DNA from: an uncultured Lachnospiraceae bacterium
Lineage (GTDB): Bacteria; Bacillota; Clostridia; Lachnospirales; Lachnospiraceae
DNA: 64,000 bases
Reading direction: 5' to 3'
Assembly: GCA_946615865.1 (NCBI GenBank)
Contig: CAMOIJ010000002.1
Location: 1 to 64,000 of the forward strand
Shown here piece after piece: positions 34,673 through 43,629 of the stretch. The notes under the pieces were generated by a model. That model did no database searches and was not told where the DNA came from. It saw only the letters and a list, made by a program, of their open reading frames with translations. A program made the position numbers and the translations under genes. Position 1 is the first letter of the stretch. Each line of letters opens with the position of its first letter.

Positions 34673-36855
34673 TAAGGATAGCATTTTACGGAAAAGGCGG
34701 CATAGGGAAATCGACTACCGTCTCAAATCTGTCTCAGTACTGGGCGAGCCTTGGGATGACCGTCCTGCAGATCGGCTGCGATCCCAAAGCGGATTCCACC
34801 CTGAGCCTGCGGGATGGTAAAAAGATCCCCACGGTCATGGACATGGTCAGAAAACGCGTTCCTTTTGACCTCGAAGACGTTATCTATGTGAAGCATACCG
34901 GCCGCGGCAGGATCATCTGCGCGGAGGCAGGAGGCCCCATGCCCGGAAGAGGATGCGCCGGAAGAGGCATCATCACGGCGCTGGAAACTCTCAGGGATAA
35001 AGATATTTTGTCAAAATACAGCCCCGATGTGATCCTATACGACGTTCTGGGGGATGTAGTATGCGGAGGATTCGCCATGCCCATGAGAGAGGGCTACGCT
35101 GACAGAGTGTACATTCTGACCTCCGGCGAGAATATGGCTATATACGCCGCGGCAAACATCGGCCTTGCGGTGGAAAACTTCAAAGAAAGAGGCTACGCGC
35201 AGCTTGGCGGCCTGATCCTGAACCGCAGGAATGTTAAGCGCGAAGAGGAAAAGGTCCTGGAACTCTCGCAGGATCTTCACACGCAGATCGTCGGAAGTCT
35301 CGACAGATCAGAACTTGTGCAGGAAGCGGAGGAACTGGGTGAGACTGTCATAAGCGCCTTTCCCGAATCCGTCATCGCTGATTCATACAGAGCGCTTGCT
35401 GACAGGATCGCTTCAGACTGCGGGGTAGATTATCCTGTCGCCAAAGATACTCCCGCTCAGACAAACAAAACAGAAATAACCGAAACTTCAAGCGAAGGGC
35501 CTTCCCGGATCCCTGTATCGAGGGCTTCCTTTCCCGCGCCCTTTGTGCAGGAACTGGAGTTTAATCCGCCGGTTCATGAGACCTGGAATATCGTTCATAT
35601 CGGAATGCTGATGCCCCAGGCGCACCAGATCTATATCTGCTCGGACAACTGCATGCGGGGCGTCGTAATGACTGCCGCCGAGATGAACGCCATAGAGCGG
35701 TTCTCCTGTGTAGTTCTTGAAGAGAAAGACATGCACAGTGGAAATCTTGAGGAGATCACCCTGGAGGGAGTCTCGGACGTGCTTCTGAAGATCCGCAGAA
35801 AACGGGGAGAAGAAGGACTTCCAAAAGCAGTCCTGGTATTTCCCGTATGCCTCCATCACTTTATGGGATGCGACCTGGGATATGTATATAAGGAACTGGA
35901 AAAGAGATTCCCGCGGATCGTGTTCATTAAGGGATGGATGGATCCGATCATGCAGAAGACCGGGCCCAGTCCTGACATGAAACTAAGAAAAGCAATGATG
36001 GACATCCTGATGCCCTCTGAGGAAAAAAACGGCCTCTCAGCGCTTATCGGAGACATCTATGCGCTGGATCCGGAGAGCGATCTCATGCGGCTGATCCGCG
36101 CCGCGGACGAAGCGCGGGGGACTGTCTCAACCCCTCTTCAAATTCAGGATTGCGAAACGCTTAAAGAGTATCAGGCTCTCTCAGGCAGAGAAGTATTAAT
36201 AACCAGAAGCCCGATGTCTGCGGTATCTGTTAGGCAGACGGCCCGAAGGCTGGGCTGCAAGGGGCTGTATCTGCCGGCGGTCATGGATTATGCGGGAATC
36301 AGGAAAGAACTTGAGACGGCCGCAGAGGCACTGGGCATAACATCTGAACAGGCAGGCATCAGCTTCGAACAGGAAGAAACGCTGTGTGAAGACGCTCTGC
36401 AGCATCTGCGCGATGTGGTCGGAGATACACCGATCGCGATCGACTATATTGCTGTACAGAGACCCCTTGGGTTTGCAAGACTCCTTCTGGAGAGCGGGTT
36501 TGCGGTCAGGGAAGTATACCTGGACGCGGTGAGCCCCGAAGAAGAGAACGATTTTCTCTGGTTTAAAGAAAACCGCGGCGAAGTACTCCTTTGCAGTACG
36601 ATCCATGTCAAGGGGCGCCTGCTTCACGCGGGAGCCATAGATTCGGAACACAGCGGCTTTTTGGCCGTCGGTCCCAAAGCGGCCTGGTTCTGCGGCACTG
36701 AGCATTTTGTTAATCTCGTTGATTACGGCGGAATGTGGGGGTACAGCGGGATCAGAAAGATGGCTTCTCTTATGGAAGACGCGTTTGAAAACGCAAAGGA
36801 CACCAAAGACCTGGTTCCCAGAAAGGGACTCGGCTGTGAGAGCATTTTGTTCTAA
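34669..36855 (+). CDS. NifH-like Fe protein fused to a nitrogenase component-1 (D-like) domain
   Basis: 728 residues. Residues 1-255 are a complete Fe protein: P-loop GKGGIGKST, cluster cysteines Cys96 (RGCAGRG) and Cys132 (DVVCGGF). A linker (about 255-295) leads to a component-1 fold with CSDNC near 324-328 and FPVCLHHFMGC near 394-401, the D-like cysteine pattern of the tandem protein upstream. A Fe protein joined to its partner is very unusual, because nitrogenase Fe proteins must dissociate each cycle. The frame is open with no sign of a frameshift, so the fusion is real in this sequence. The K-like partner follows. Confidence 0.88.
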   Translation: MIRIAFYGKGGIGKSTTVSNLSQYWASLGMTVLQIGCDPKADSTLSLRDGKKIPTVMDMVRKRVPFDLEDVIYVKHTGRGRIICAEAGGPMPGRGCAGRGIITALETLRDKDILSKYSPDVILYDVLGDVVCGGFAMPMREGYADRVYILTSGENMAIYAAANIGLAVENFKERGYAQLGGLILNRRNVKREEEKVLELSQDLHTQIVGSLDRSELVQEAEELGETVISAFPESVIADSYRALADRIASDCGVDYPVAKDTPAQTNKTEITETSSEGPSRIPVSRASFPAPFVQELEFNPPVHETWNIVHIGMLMPQAHQIYICSDNCMRGVVMTAAEMNAIERFSCVVLEEKDMHSGNLEEITLEGVSDVLLKIRRKRGEEGLPKAVLVFPVCLHHFMGCDLGYVYKELEKRFPRIVFIKGWMDPIMQKTGPSPDMKLRKAMMDILMPSEEKNGLSALIGDIYALDPESDLMRLIRAADEARGTVSTPLQIQDCETLKEYQALSGREVLITRSPMSAVSVRQTARRLGCKGLYLPAVMDYAGIRKELETAAEALGITSEQAGISFEQEETLCEDALQHLRDVVGDTPIAIDYIAVQRPLGFARLLLESGFAVREVYLDAVSPEEENDFLWFKENRGEVLLCSTIHVKGRLLHAGAIDSEHSGFLAVGPKAAWFCGTEHFVNLVDYGGMWGYSGIRKMASLMEDAFENAKDTKDLVPRKGLGCESILF

Positions 36856-36896
36856 TGCCGGTAATATAACGATATTTTGACCTTCAGGAGGACACT

Positions 36897-38090
36897 ATGC
36901 GACAGGCATACAGAATACTGCCGGTCTACTCCGGGGATGTGTCGGGGGTGTGCTCGGCGCTCTACGAACTGGGCGGAATGGTTGTTATGCACGACCCGTC
37001 CGGATGCAATTCCACATACAACACACATGACGAGACGCGCTGGTACGACCGCGACAGCCTGATCTTTTTATCGGGACTGTGCGAGCCGGACGCGGTTATG
37101 GGAAATGACAGCAAACTCATCGAAGATGTGGTCAGAGCGGCGGGGGAGTTCTCTCCCGGATTCATCGCGCTCTGCAATTCCCCGATCCCCTATCTTACGG
37201 GGACTGATTTCGCCGGGATCTGCAGGATCATCGAGCAAAGGACGGAAATACCGGCGTTCTATATTCCCACCAACGGAATGCATGACTATATAAGCGGAGC
37301 CGGGCTTGCCTTTGAGAAACTGGCGGAAAAACTGTTCGGGGAATCAGGAAGCCATGATACCGTAACCGGGAAATATTCAGCAAAAAACAGAAGCCTCAAC
37401 ATCCTCGGAATGACGCCTCTCGACTATGCCGCAGAGGGCTGTGTTTCTTCCCTTCGCGAGATACTCGAAAAAGGCGGGTGGGAGATCACATCTGTGTGGG
37501 CCATGGGGGACTCTCTTGAAAAACTGAAAAAGGCCGGCGAATCATCGGTCAATCTTGTGATATCCGCTTCAGGCCTTCGCACGGCAGAATTCCTGAGAAA
37601 AAAGTTCGGCACGCCATGGGTGGCGGGCGCACCGCTGGAAAGCATGCGCGGACGGGTGTTAAGGGCCCTTGAGAAAGCAGCCGGGAGCGGAGCCTGCGCT
37701 GCAGCTTATGAGACCTGCGAACGGGCTCTTCAAAGAAAGGCTCAGGTCATCGTGATCGGCGAGCCGGTAATGTCCTGCAGTATCGCGCAGGATTATGAAG
37801 ACAGAGGTTTCAGCACACTCGTGATCGCCGCGACAGAGGAAAGCGGGAAACTGATAAGGCCCGCAGACAGGATCAGCCGGGGAGAAGAGGAAGTTGAAGA
37901 AGCGCTGAATCAGCTCTGCGCGGAGGATACCCTTGTGATCGCTGATCCGCTCTACCGCTATGTGATCCCGGAAGGGACAGCGATGGAGCCTGTACCGCAT
38001 CTGGCTTTCTCAGGACGCATTTACAGAAGCAGCTTTAAAGATCCTTTTGTAAGTTCATGCAGCGGGAAAGGAGACATTGATGAGCCTTAA
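36897..38090 (+). CDS. Nitrogenase component-1-like protein (K-like, stand-alone)
   Basis: 397 residues. It resembles the second half of the tandem protein at 27062: YELGGMVV, PSGCNST with Cys37 at the P-cluster position, and LSGLCEPDAVMGND, the component-1 signature. Near residue 93 there is LCNSPIPYLTGTD, with Cys shifted from the usual place. It should pair with the D-like half of the upstream fusion. AGGAGGACACT precedes the ATG. It overlaps hydF by 11 bases, so complex and maturase are made together. Confidence 0.85.
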   Translation: MRQAYRILPVYSGDVSGVCSALYELGGMVVMHDPSGCNSTYNTHDETRWYDRDSLIFLSGLCEPDAVMGNDSKLIEDVVRAAGEFSPGFIALCNSPIPYLTGTDFAGICRIIEQRTEIPAFYIPTNGMHDYISGAGLAFEKLAEKLFGESGSHDTVTGKYSAKNRSLNILGMTPLDYAAEGCVSSLREILEKGGWEITSVWAMGDSLEKLKKAGESSVNLVISASGLRTAEFLRKKFGTPWVAGAPLESMRGRVLRALEKAAGSGACAAAYETCERALQRKAQVIVIGEPVMSCSIAQDYEDRGFSTLVIAATEESGKLIRPADRISRGEEEVEEALNQLCAEDTLVIADPLYRYVIPEGTAMEPVPHLAFSGRIYRSSFKDPFVSSCSGKGDIDEP

Positions 38091-39312
38091 CAGTACGCCT
38101 TCAGGCGAGAGAGTTCATATAGGCTTTTTCGGCAGGAGAAATGCCGGTAAGTCCAGTATTGTGAACGCCGTGACCAATCAGGAGATCTCCGTGGTCTCCG
38201 ACGTCAGGGGCACGACGACTGATCCTGTCATCAAATCTATGGAACTTCTGCCCCTCGGGCCCGTGGTGATCATAGATACGCCCGGATTTGACGATGAAGG
38301 GGCGCTTGGTGAGAAAAGAGTGCAGCGGGCCAGACGGGTAATGAACCGCACTGATCTCGCGGTGCTCGTGATCGATGCTCAGACCGGCGCGGCAGAAGCG
38401 GACAGGGAGCTTATATCTCTCTTTGAGGAGAAAGAAATTCCCTATATCGTTGTCTGCAATAAATCCGACCTTTTAGACAATAAAGATACTGTCGAAACTG
38501 AGAAACTCATTCCGGGAATCGAAAATACACAGATCCTGTGTGTCAGCGCCCTGACCGGCGAAGGCATCAATGAGCTCAAGGAGAGGATTGCCGCCCTTGG
38601 CAGAGAGAGCGTCGTGGAAAGACCGCTGATCGGGGACCTGATCGAACCCTCCGAGGTGGTCATCCTTGTGATCCCTATCGATAAAGCAGCTCCGAAAGGG
38701 AGACTGATCCTGCCTCAGCAGATGATGATCCGGGGTATCCTTGATGCGGACGGTATTCCCGTCTGTGTCAAGCAGGACCGGCTTTCTGAACTTCTGAATA
38801 AACTGGAGCGCGGCGGCGCTCAGACAAAGCCCGGACTTGTCATCACCGACAGCCAGGTTTTCGGGGAGGTCGCCAAAACAGTGCCGGCCGACATTCCCCT
38901 TACATCCTTTTCAATCCTCATGGCACGATATAAAGGATTTCTTGATTCTGCCCTGGCGGGAGTGAGGAAGATAGATGATCTGAGGGACGGGGATGTGATC
39001 CTGATCTCCGAGGGATGTACGCATCACAGACAGTGCGGCGACATAGGGACGGAGAAAATCCCCGCCTGGATCAGGAAGAAGACCGGGGCAGATATCCGCT
39101 TTGAGACATCTTCAGGCACCGGTTTTCCCGAGGACCTGAGCAAATACGCGCTGATCATACACTGCGGCGCATGTATGCTTAATGACAGGGAAGTGCGCTG
39201 GCGCATGAAATGCGCCGCGGACCAGGGTATTCCCTTCACCAATTACGGCACCGCGATCGCCTATATAAGAGGTATCCTTGACAGAAGTACGGAAATAGTG
39301 CGCAATGAATAA
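38080..39312 (+). CDS. hydF: [FeFe]-hydrogenase H-cluster maturation GTPase HydF
   Basis: About 410 residues. The GTPase domain shows GRRNAGKSS (18-26), DTPGFDD and NKSD; a dimerisation domain follows; the C-terminal cluster-binding motif C-T-H ... H-C-G-A-C is complete (GCTHH and HCGAC with about 45 residues between). HydF is the scaffold that holds the 2Fe precursor and delivers it to apo-HydA. I use the ATG after AAAGGAG over the TTG in the track. hydE follows with an 8-base overlap; hydG does not follow. Confidence 0.94.
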   Translation: MSLNSTPSGERVHIGFFGRRNAGKSSIVNAVTNQEISVVSDVRGTTTDPVIKSMELLPLGPVVIIDTPGFDDEGALGEKRVQRARRVMNRTDLAVLVIDAQTGAAEADRELISLFEEKEIPYIVVCNKSDLLDNKDTVETEKLIPGIENTQILCVSALTGEGINELKERIAALGRESVVERPLIGDLIEPSEVVILVIPIDKAAPKGRLILPQQMMIRGILDADGIPVCVKQDRLSELLNKLERGGAQTKPGLVITDSQVFGEVAKTVPADIPLTSFSILMARYKGFLDSALAGVRKIDDLRDGDVILISEGCTHHRQCGDIGTEKIPAWIRKKTGADIRFETSSGTGFPEDLSKYALIIHCGACMLNDREVRWRMKCAADQGIPFTNYGTAIAYIRGILDRSTEIVRNE

Positions 39313-40444
39313 TCTTTCGAGAATGGAGGAGCTTGTCGGGCTCCTGGAAAAAGAACAGACACTCACGGACAGTGAATTCAGTGAGTTTTTCGATATTTTG
39401 GCAGATTCATGCGGTGAAGACGCGGACAGGCGCGTGCAGATCCGGGAAGAGATCCCGGCAGCCAGGTGCACACAGGAAGAGGCAATCCTTTACGCCGCCG
39501 CGCGAAGAGCGAGAGAGAAATATTACGGCAGCGACGTCTATCTCAGGGGACTGATCGAGTTTACGAACTACTGCAGAAACGACTGCAAATACTGCGGGAT
39601 CCGAAGAAGCAACCGGAATGTACAGCGCTACAGGCTCAGCAAGGAACAGATCCTTCTGTGCTGTGAACAGGGATATTCCCTGGGCTTTCGGACCTTTGTG
39701 CTTCAAGGCGGCGAGGATCTTTATTTCACGGATGATATGATATGCGGAATCGTTGCGGCTATTAAAGAGCGATATCCCGACTGTGCCGTGACTTTGTCCA
39801 TCGGAGAGAAGAGCAGAGACTCCTATAAGGCGTATTATGATGCCGGCGCGGACCGCTACCTTCTCAGGCAGGAGACATCAGATCCTTTGCACTACCGATA
39901 TCTTCATCCGCAGGAACTGAGCATTGAAAACAGAAAGAGGTGCCTTTCCGATCTAAAAGAGATCGGCTATCAGGTGGGCTGCGGCATCATGGTGGGATCC
40001 CCCGGTCAGACCAGGGATCATGTGATGCAGGATCTTCGATATATGAAGAAGTTCAGGCCCCATATGGTCGGGATCGGGCCCTTTATCCCCCACAAGGACA
40101 CGCCTTTCGCGGGAGAGAAGGCGGGAAGTCTGTATGATACCCTGCATCTTCTCGCGGTGATCAGGCTGATGATGCCTGATGTGCTGCTCCCTGCCACCAC
40201 AGCGCTGGGAACCATTCATCCGGCCGGAAGAGAACTCGGTTTTCTTGCAGGCGCGAATGTTATCATGCCCAATCTCTCTCCGGGAGACGTCAGAAAGAAG
40301 TATTTGCTGTATGACGGCAAAATTTGTACTGAGGACGAGGCGTCCGCCTGCGGAAGGTGCATTGAGCTCAGAGTGCGCAAAGCCGGATGCAGGGTAGTGT
40401 ACAGCAGAGGAGATTTTGCGGGATTCAAGGTCCGCGGACAATAG
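39305..40444 (+). CDS. hydE: [FeFe]-hydrogenase radical SAM maturase HydE
   Basis: 379 residues. The radical SAM cluster motif is NYCRNDCKYC (Cys90, Cys94, Cys97), followed by GIRRSN; FVLQGGED and the (beta/alpha)8-barrel motif VGIGPFIPH agree with HydE, not BioB. HydE acts on the iron-carbonyl-cyanide synthon made by HydG. No HydG is encoded in this locus, so the source of its substrate is open; HypCDEF could in principle supply an alternative iron-cyanide-carbonyl. The ribosome site is weak and translation is likely coupled to hydF. Confidence 0.93.
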   Translation: MNNLSRMEELVGLLEKEQTLTDSEFSEFFDILADSCGEDADRRVQIREEIPAARCTQEEAILYAAARRAREKYYGSDVYLRGLIEFTNYCRNDCKYCGIRRSNRNVQRYRLSKEQILLCCEQGYSLGFRTFVLQGGEDLYFTDDMICGIVAAIKERYPDCAVTLSIGEKSRDSYKAYYDAGADRYLLRQETSDPLHYRYLHPQELSIENRKRCLSDLKEIGYQVGCGIMVGSPGQTRDHVMQDLRYMKKFRPHMVGIGPFIPHKDTPFAGEKAGSLYDTLHLLAVIRLMMPDVLLPATTALGTIHPAGRELGFLAGANVIMPNLSPGDVRKKYLLYDGKICTEDEASACGRCIELRVRKAGCRVVYSRGDFAGFKVRGQ

Positions 40445-40479
40445 AAGATGAACGTATAAAACAAAGCGGAGGACTTAAA

Positions 40480-41844
40480 ATGGAATACAGGATCGAACAC
40501 GACTCAATGGGCGAGATGAAGGTGCCGGCAAATTGCTATTGGGGAGCCCAGACACAGAGAAGCTATCAGAATTTCCGCATCGGAACGGAAAAAATGCCGG
40601 TGGAGATCATCCGCGCATTCGCGGTGCTCAAAAGAGCAGCGGCTATGGCCAACTGCAGGCTCGGGAAACTGGACGAGAAGAGATGCGCCCTGATCGCGCA
40701 AGTATGTACTGAAATAATCGAAGGGAAACTCGGCGGTGAGTTCCCCCTTGCAGTCTGGCAGACAGGCAGCGGCACGCAGTCCAACATGAATGTCAACGAA
40801 GTCATCGCCAACAGAGGAAACGCTATTGCCGGCGCGAAACTCCTGCATCCCAATGATACAGTAAATATGTCTCAGAGTTCTAATGACACATTTCCCACTG
40901 CAATGCACATCGCGGCTGTGACAGCTCTGGAGCATCAGCTCATTCCTGCCCTGGACGCGATGATCGTTGAGATGAAGAGGCTGGAGAAGGAGAACGAAGG
41001 GATTGTCAAGAGCGGACGCACGCATTTACAGGACGCAGTACCGATCGGTTTCTCTCAGGAGATCAGCGGCTGGAGGGCAATGCTCGAGAAGTGCCGGGAA
41101 ATGATCCGGGATTCTGAGAAGGGGCTGAAGGAACTGGCCCTTGGAGGAACCGCAGTCGGCACAGGCCTCAACGCGCCTGAGGGATTTGCGAAGGAAGCAG
41201 CCGCGGCTGTATCTGAACTCACCGGATTTGATTTCATAACTGAAGACAACAAATTCCACGCTTTGTCCTCTAAAGACGCTGTAGTATTCTCACACGGAGC
41301 TCTCAAGGCGCTTGCCGCCGATATGATGAAAATAGCGAACGACGTGAGATGGCTGGCAAGCGGCCCGCGCTGCGGCATCGGGGAGATATTTATCCCGGAG
41401 AACGAGCCCGGAAGCTCTATCATGCCCGGCAAAGTCAATCCCACTCAGTGTGAAGCCGTGACAATGGTCGCAGTGCAGGTGATGGGAAATGATACTGCTG
41501 TAGGGATCGCTGCATCACAGGGAAATTTCCAGCTAAATGTATTTATGCCGGTTATAATTTACAATTATCTGCAGTCGGTCAGGCTCCTTTCGGATGTTCT
41601 CAATTCCTTCCGCACAAACTGCGTGTGCGGGATCACTGCAAACAGAGAGAAGATGAGTCATAATCTCCACAATTCGCTGATGCTCGTGACGGCGCTCAAT
41701 CCCTATATAGGATATGAGAACTCGGCGAAAACAGCCAAACTGGCTTATAAAGAGAATATTTCTCTCAAAGAGGCCTGCGTAAAACTCGGATTCCTCACAT
41801 CGGAGAAATTCGACGAGGTATTTCATCCGGAGCAGATGGTCTGA
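40480..41844 (+). CDS. fumC: Class II fumarate hydratase
   Basis: 454 residues. The start is the ATG after GCGGAGGAC; the longer track start is not supported. GAQTQRS, WQTGSGTQSNMN, GRTHLQDA and the signature GSSIMPGKVNPTQCEA are those of FumC and not aspartase. It interconverts fumarate and malate without an iron-sulfur cluster. It follows hydE by 35 bases and may share the transcript. From general knowledge, fumarase/aspartase-family genes recur near hyd genes in other anaerobes. No terminator follows that I could see. Confidence 0.93.
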   Translation: MEYRIEHDSMGEMKVPANCYWGAQTQRSYQNFRIGTEKMPVEIIRAFAVLKRAAAMANCRLGKLDEKRCALIAQVCTEIIEGKLGGEFPLAVWQTGSGTQSNMNVNEVIANRGNAIAGAKLLHPNDTVNMSQSSNDTFPTAMHIAAVTALEHQLIPALDAMIVEMKRLEKENEGIVKSGRTHLQDAVPIGFSQEISGWRAMLEKCREMIRDSEKGLKELALGGTAVGTGLNAPEGFAKEAAAAVSELTGFDFITEDNKFHALSSKDAVVFSHGALKALAADMMKIANDVRWLASGPRCGIGEIFIPENEPGSSIMPGKVNPTQCEAVTMVAVQVMGNDTAVGIAASQGNFQLNVFMPVIIYNYLQSVRLLSDVLNSFRTNCVCGITANREKMSHNLHNSLMLVTALNPYIGYENSAKTAKLAYKENISLKEACVKLGFLTSEKFDEVFHPEQMV

Positions 41845-41885
41845 ACTGACGAATAATATATTTGGGTGCCCGGACGTTTTATTTG

Positions 41886-41914
41886 TTGTCATCCAATTTG
41901 AAGTAGGGTAAAAT
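41886..41914 (+). promoter_or_regulatory. hisC: Likely hisC promoter
   Basis: TTGTCA and TAAAAT are separated by 17 bases, 37 bases before the chosen start codon. Confidence 0.6.
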
Positions 41915-41951
41915 ACCGTGGGGATATTTGTGGGAGCAAAGGAGGAATAAC

Positions 41952-43031
41952 ATGTCCTGGGAGAGTAAAGTCAGAAGGACTGTACCCTATACGGCAGGCG
42001 AACAGCCCAAAGAAAAAAATATAATCAAACTCAACACTAATGAATGCCCCTACCCGCCGGCACCGGGCGTCAGGAAAGCTATTGATGAACTCGCGCTTCG
42101 CTCAGACGACCTTCGACTGTATCCTGATATGAACGCCGCTGACCTTACGGACGCGCTGTCCGCTTTCTATGGCATCGACAGCAGCAGGATCTTTGTGGGA
42201 GTCGGTTCCGACGATGTCCTTGCACTGTGCTTTCTGACGTTCTTTGGCAGCGGTGATCCGATCCTGTTTCCAGCTATAACCTACAGTTTTTATCCTGTCT
42301 GGGCGGACCTGTACGGGATCCCGTATCAGTCGATCCCCCTCACCGAGGAGATGGGCATCGACCCTTACGAGTACATGCCCCGTCTGACCGGGGTTAAAAA
42401 TGGCGGGATCATTTTCCCCAACCCCAACGCGCCCACCGGCGTGGAGGAATCCCTGACCACAATAGAGAGGATCGTTAAGGCCAATCCTGACAGTGTCGTC
42501 ATTGTGGACGAAGCTTACATTGATTTCGGAGGGACCAGCGCGCTGCCCCTGACAGAGAAATATGACAATCTGCTGATCGTCCAGACTTTCTCCAAGTCCC
42601 GCGCTATGGCAGGACTGAGAGTGGGGTTCGCTATGGGAAATGAGAAACTGATCGGATATCTCAAGGATATCAAGTTCTCCTTCAATTCCTATACAATGAA
42701 TCTCCCTTCAATTATGCTGGGGAAAGCCGCAGTGGAAGACCGTGAATATTTTGAACTGACTACGGGCAAAATAGTGAAGACAAGGGAGCGCTTCAAGGAA
42801 GAACTCAGGAAGATGGGCTTTGTCTTCCCGGATTCCAGGGCAAACTTTGTTTTTGCCGCCCATCCTGATTTCTCCGGAGACTATCTGTTTACGGAACTTA
42901 GAAAGAAGAATATTGTTGTCCGTCATTGGAATTCACCCGCCATCAAAGAGTATCTGAGAATTACCGTCGGCACAGACGAGCAGATGGACGCAGTGGTATC
43001 GGCGCTGCGGGAGATCACCGGCCGCGGGTGA
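41952..43031 (+). CDS. hisC: Histidinol-phosphate aminotransferase
   Basis: About 359 residues, PLP fold type I. KLNTNECPYPPAP at the front, VDEAYIDFGG near residue 190 and SFSKSRAMAGLRVGF-type sequence (here TFSKSRAMAG) with the PLP lysine near residue 220 are HisC-like. It converts imidazole-acetol phosphate to histidinol phosphate; some relatives act on aromatic amino acids. I use the ATG after AAAGGAGGAATAAC. It is not in a his operon here. Confidence 0.88.
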   Translation: MSWESKVRRTVPYTAGEQPKEKNIIKLNTNECPYPPAPGVRKAIDELALRSDDLRLYPDMNAADLTDALSAFYGIDSSRIFVGVGSDDVLALCFLTFFGSGDPILFPAITYSFYPVWADLYGIPYQSIPLTEEMGIDPYEYMPRLTGVKNGGIIFPNPNAPTGVEESLTTIERIVKANPDSVVIVDEAYIDFGGTSALPLTEKYDNLLIVQTFSKSRAMAGLRVGFAMGNEKLIGYLKDIKFSFNSYTMNLPSIMLGKAAVEDREYFELTTGKIVKTRERFKEELRKMGFVFPDSRANFVFAAHPDFSGDYLFTELRKKNIVVRHWNSPAIKEYLRITVGTDEQMDAVVSALREITGRG

Positions 43032-43066
43032 CCGGATCATTTAAAGGAATTAAGGTAAAACATAAT

Positions 43067-43564
43067 ATGGAGAGTTTAGCAGCCTGGTTTGCAACAAACC
43101 TCGGACAGTACATTTCAGCAAAGGCAGTCGTGTTTATCGTTTCCCTGATGCCGATCCTCGAATGCAGGGGAGGACTTATTGTCGCATCGCTTCTGGGCGT
43201 AGATATCGTTGAAGCGATCCCGATCTGCGTGATCGGAAACTTCCTTCCGATCCCGTTCATACTTCTCTTTATCAAGAGAATTTTCAAGTGGCTTAAAAAA
43301 TTCGGGCCTACGGAAAAAGTGGTCAATAAACTGGAGAGCAGGGCCATGAACAAGAGCGACGCCCTCGAAAAGGGCGAGTTTCTGGGACTCATGCTCTTTG
43401 TAGGGATCCCGCTTCCGGGTACGGGAGGATGGACAGGGTCCCTCATCGCGGCGCTTTTGGACGTCGATTTCAAGAAGGCGCTTGTGGCTGAAATTCTGGG
43501 AATACTGATCGCAACTGTGATCATGTCCATTGTTTCCTACGGTCTTCTCGCGCGGATCGTCTGA
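43067..43564 (+). CDS. Small-multidrug-export family (COG2426) membrane protein
   Basis: About 165 residues with four to five membrane segments. SLMPILECRGGLIVA and VGIPLPGTGGWTGSL are the paired glycine-rich motifs of the family. The name is historical; transport activity is not established for most members. The start is the ATG at 43067, with a weak AAGG-type ribosome site; the longer track ORF begins inside hisC. Confidence 0.82.
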   Translation: MESLAAWFATNLGQYISAKAVVFIVSLMPILECRGGLIVASLLGVDIVEAIPICVIGNFLPIPFILLFIKRIFKWLKKFGPTEKVVNKLESRAMNKSDALEKGEFLGLMLFVGIPLPGTGGWTGSLIAALLDVDFKKALVAEILGILIATVIMSIVSYGLLARIV

Positions 43565-43629
43565 CAGATCGGGGGATCCCGGACAGGCGGTTTTGTACCG
43601 GATATAAGAGTTGGAAGGTCAAAAGTAAA

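Noticed and set aside
26286-38090. F430 (CfbCD) or chlorophyllide (BchLNB) reductase
   Set aside because: No tetrapyrrole-pathway gene is near, and the duplicated, fused arrangement does not fit either.
26286-40444. Nitrogen-fixation (nif) cluster
   Set aside because: NifE, NifN, NifB and complete NifD/NifK cysteine and cofactor ligands are missing; the genes are only nitrogenase-like.
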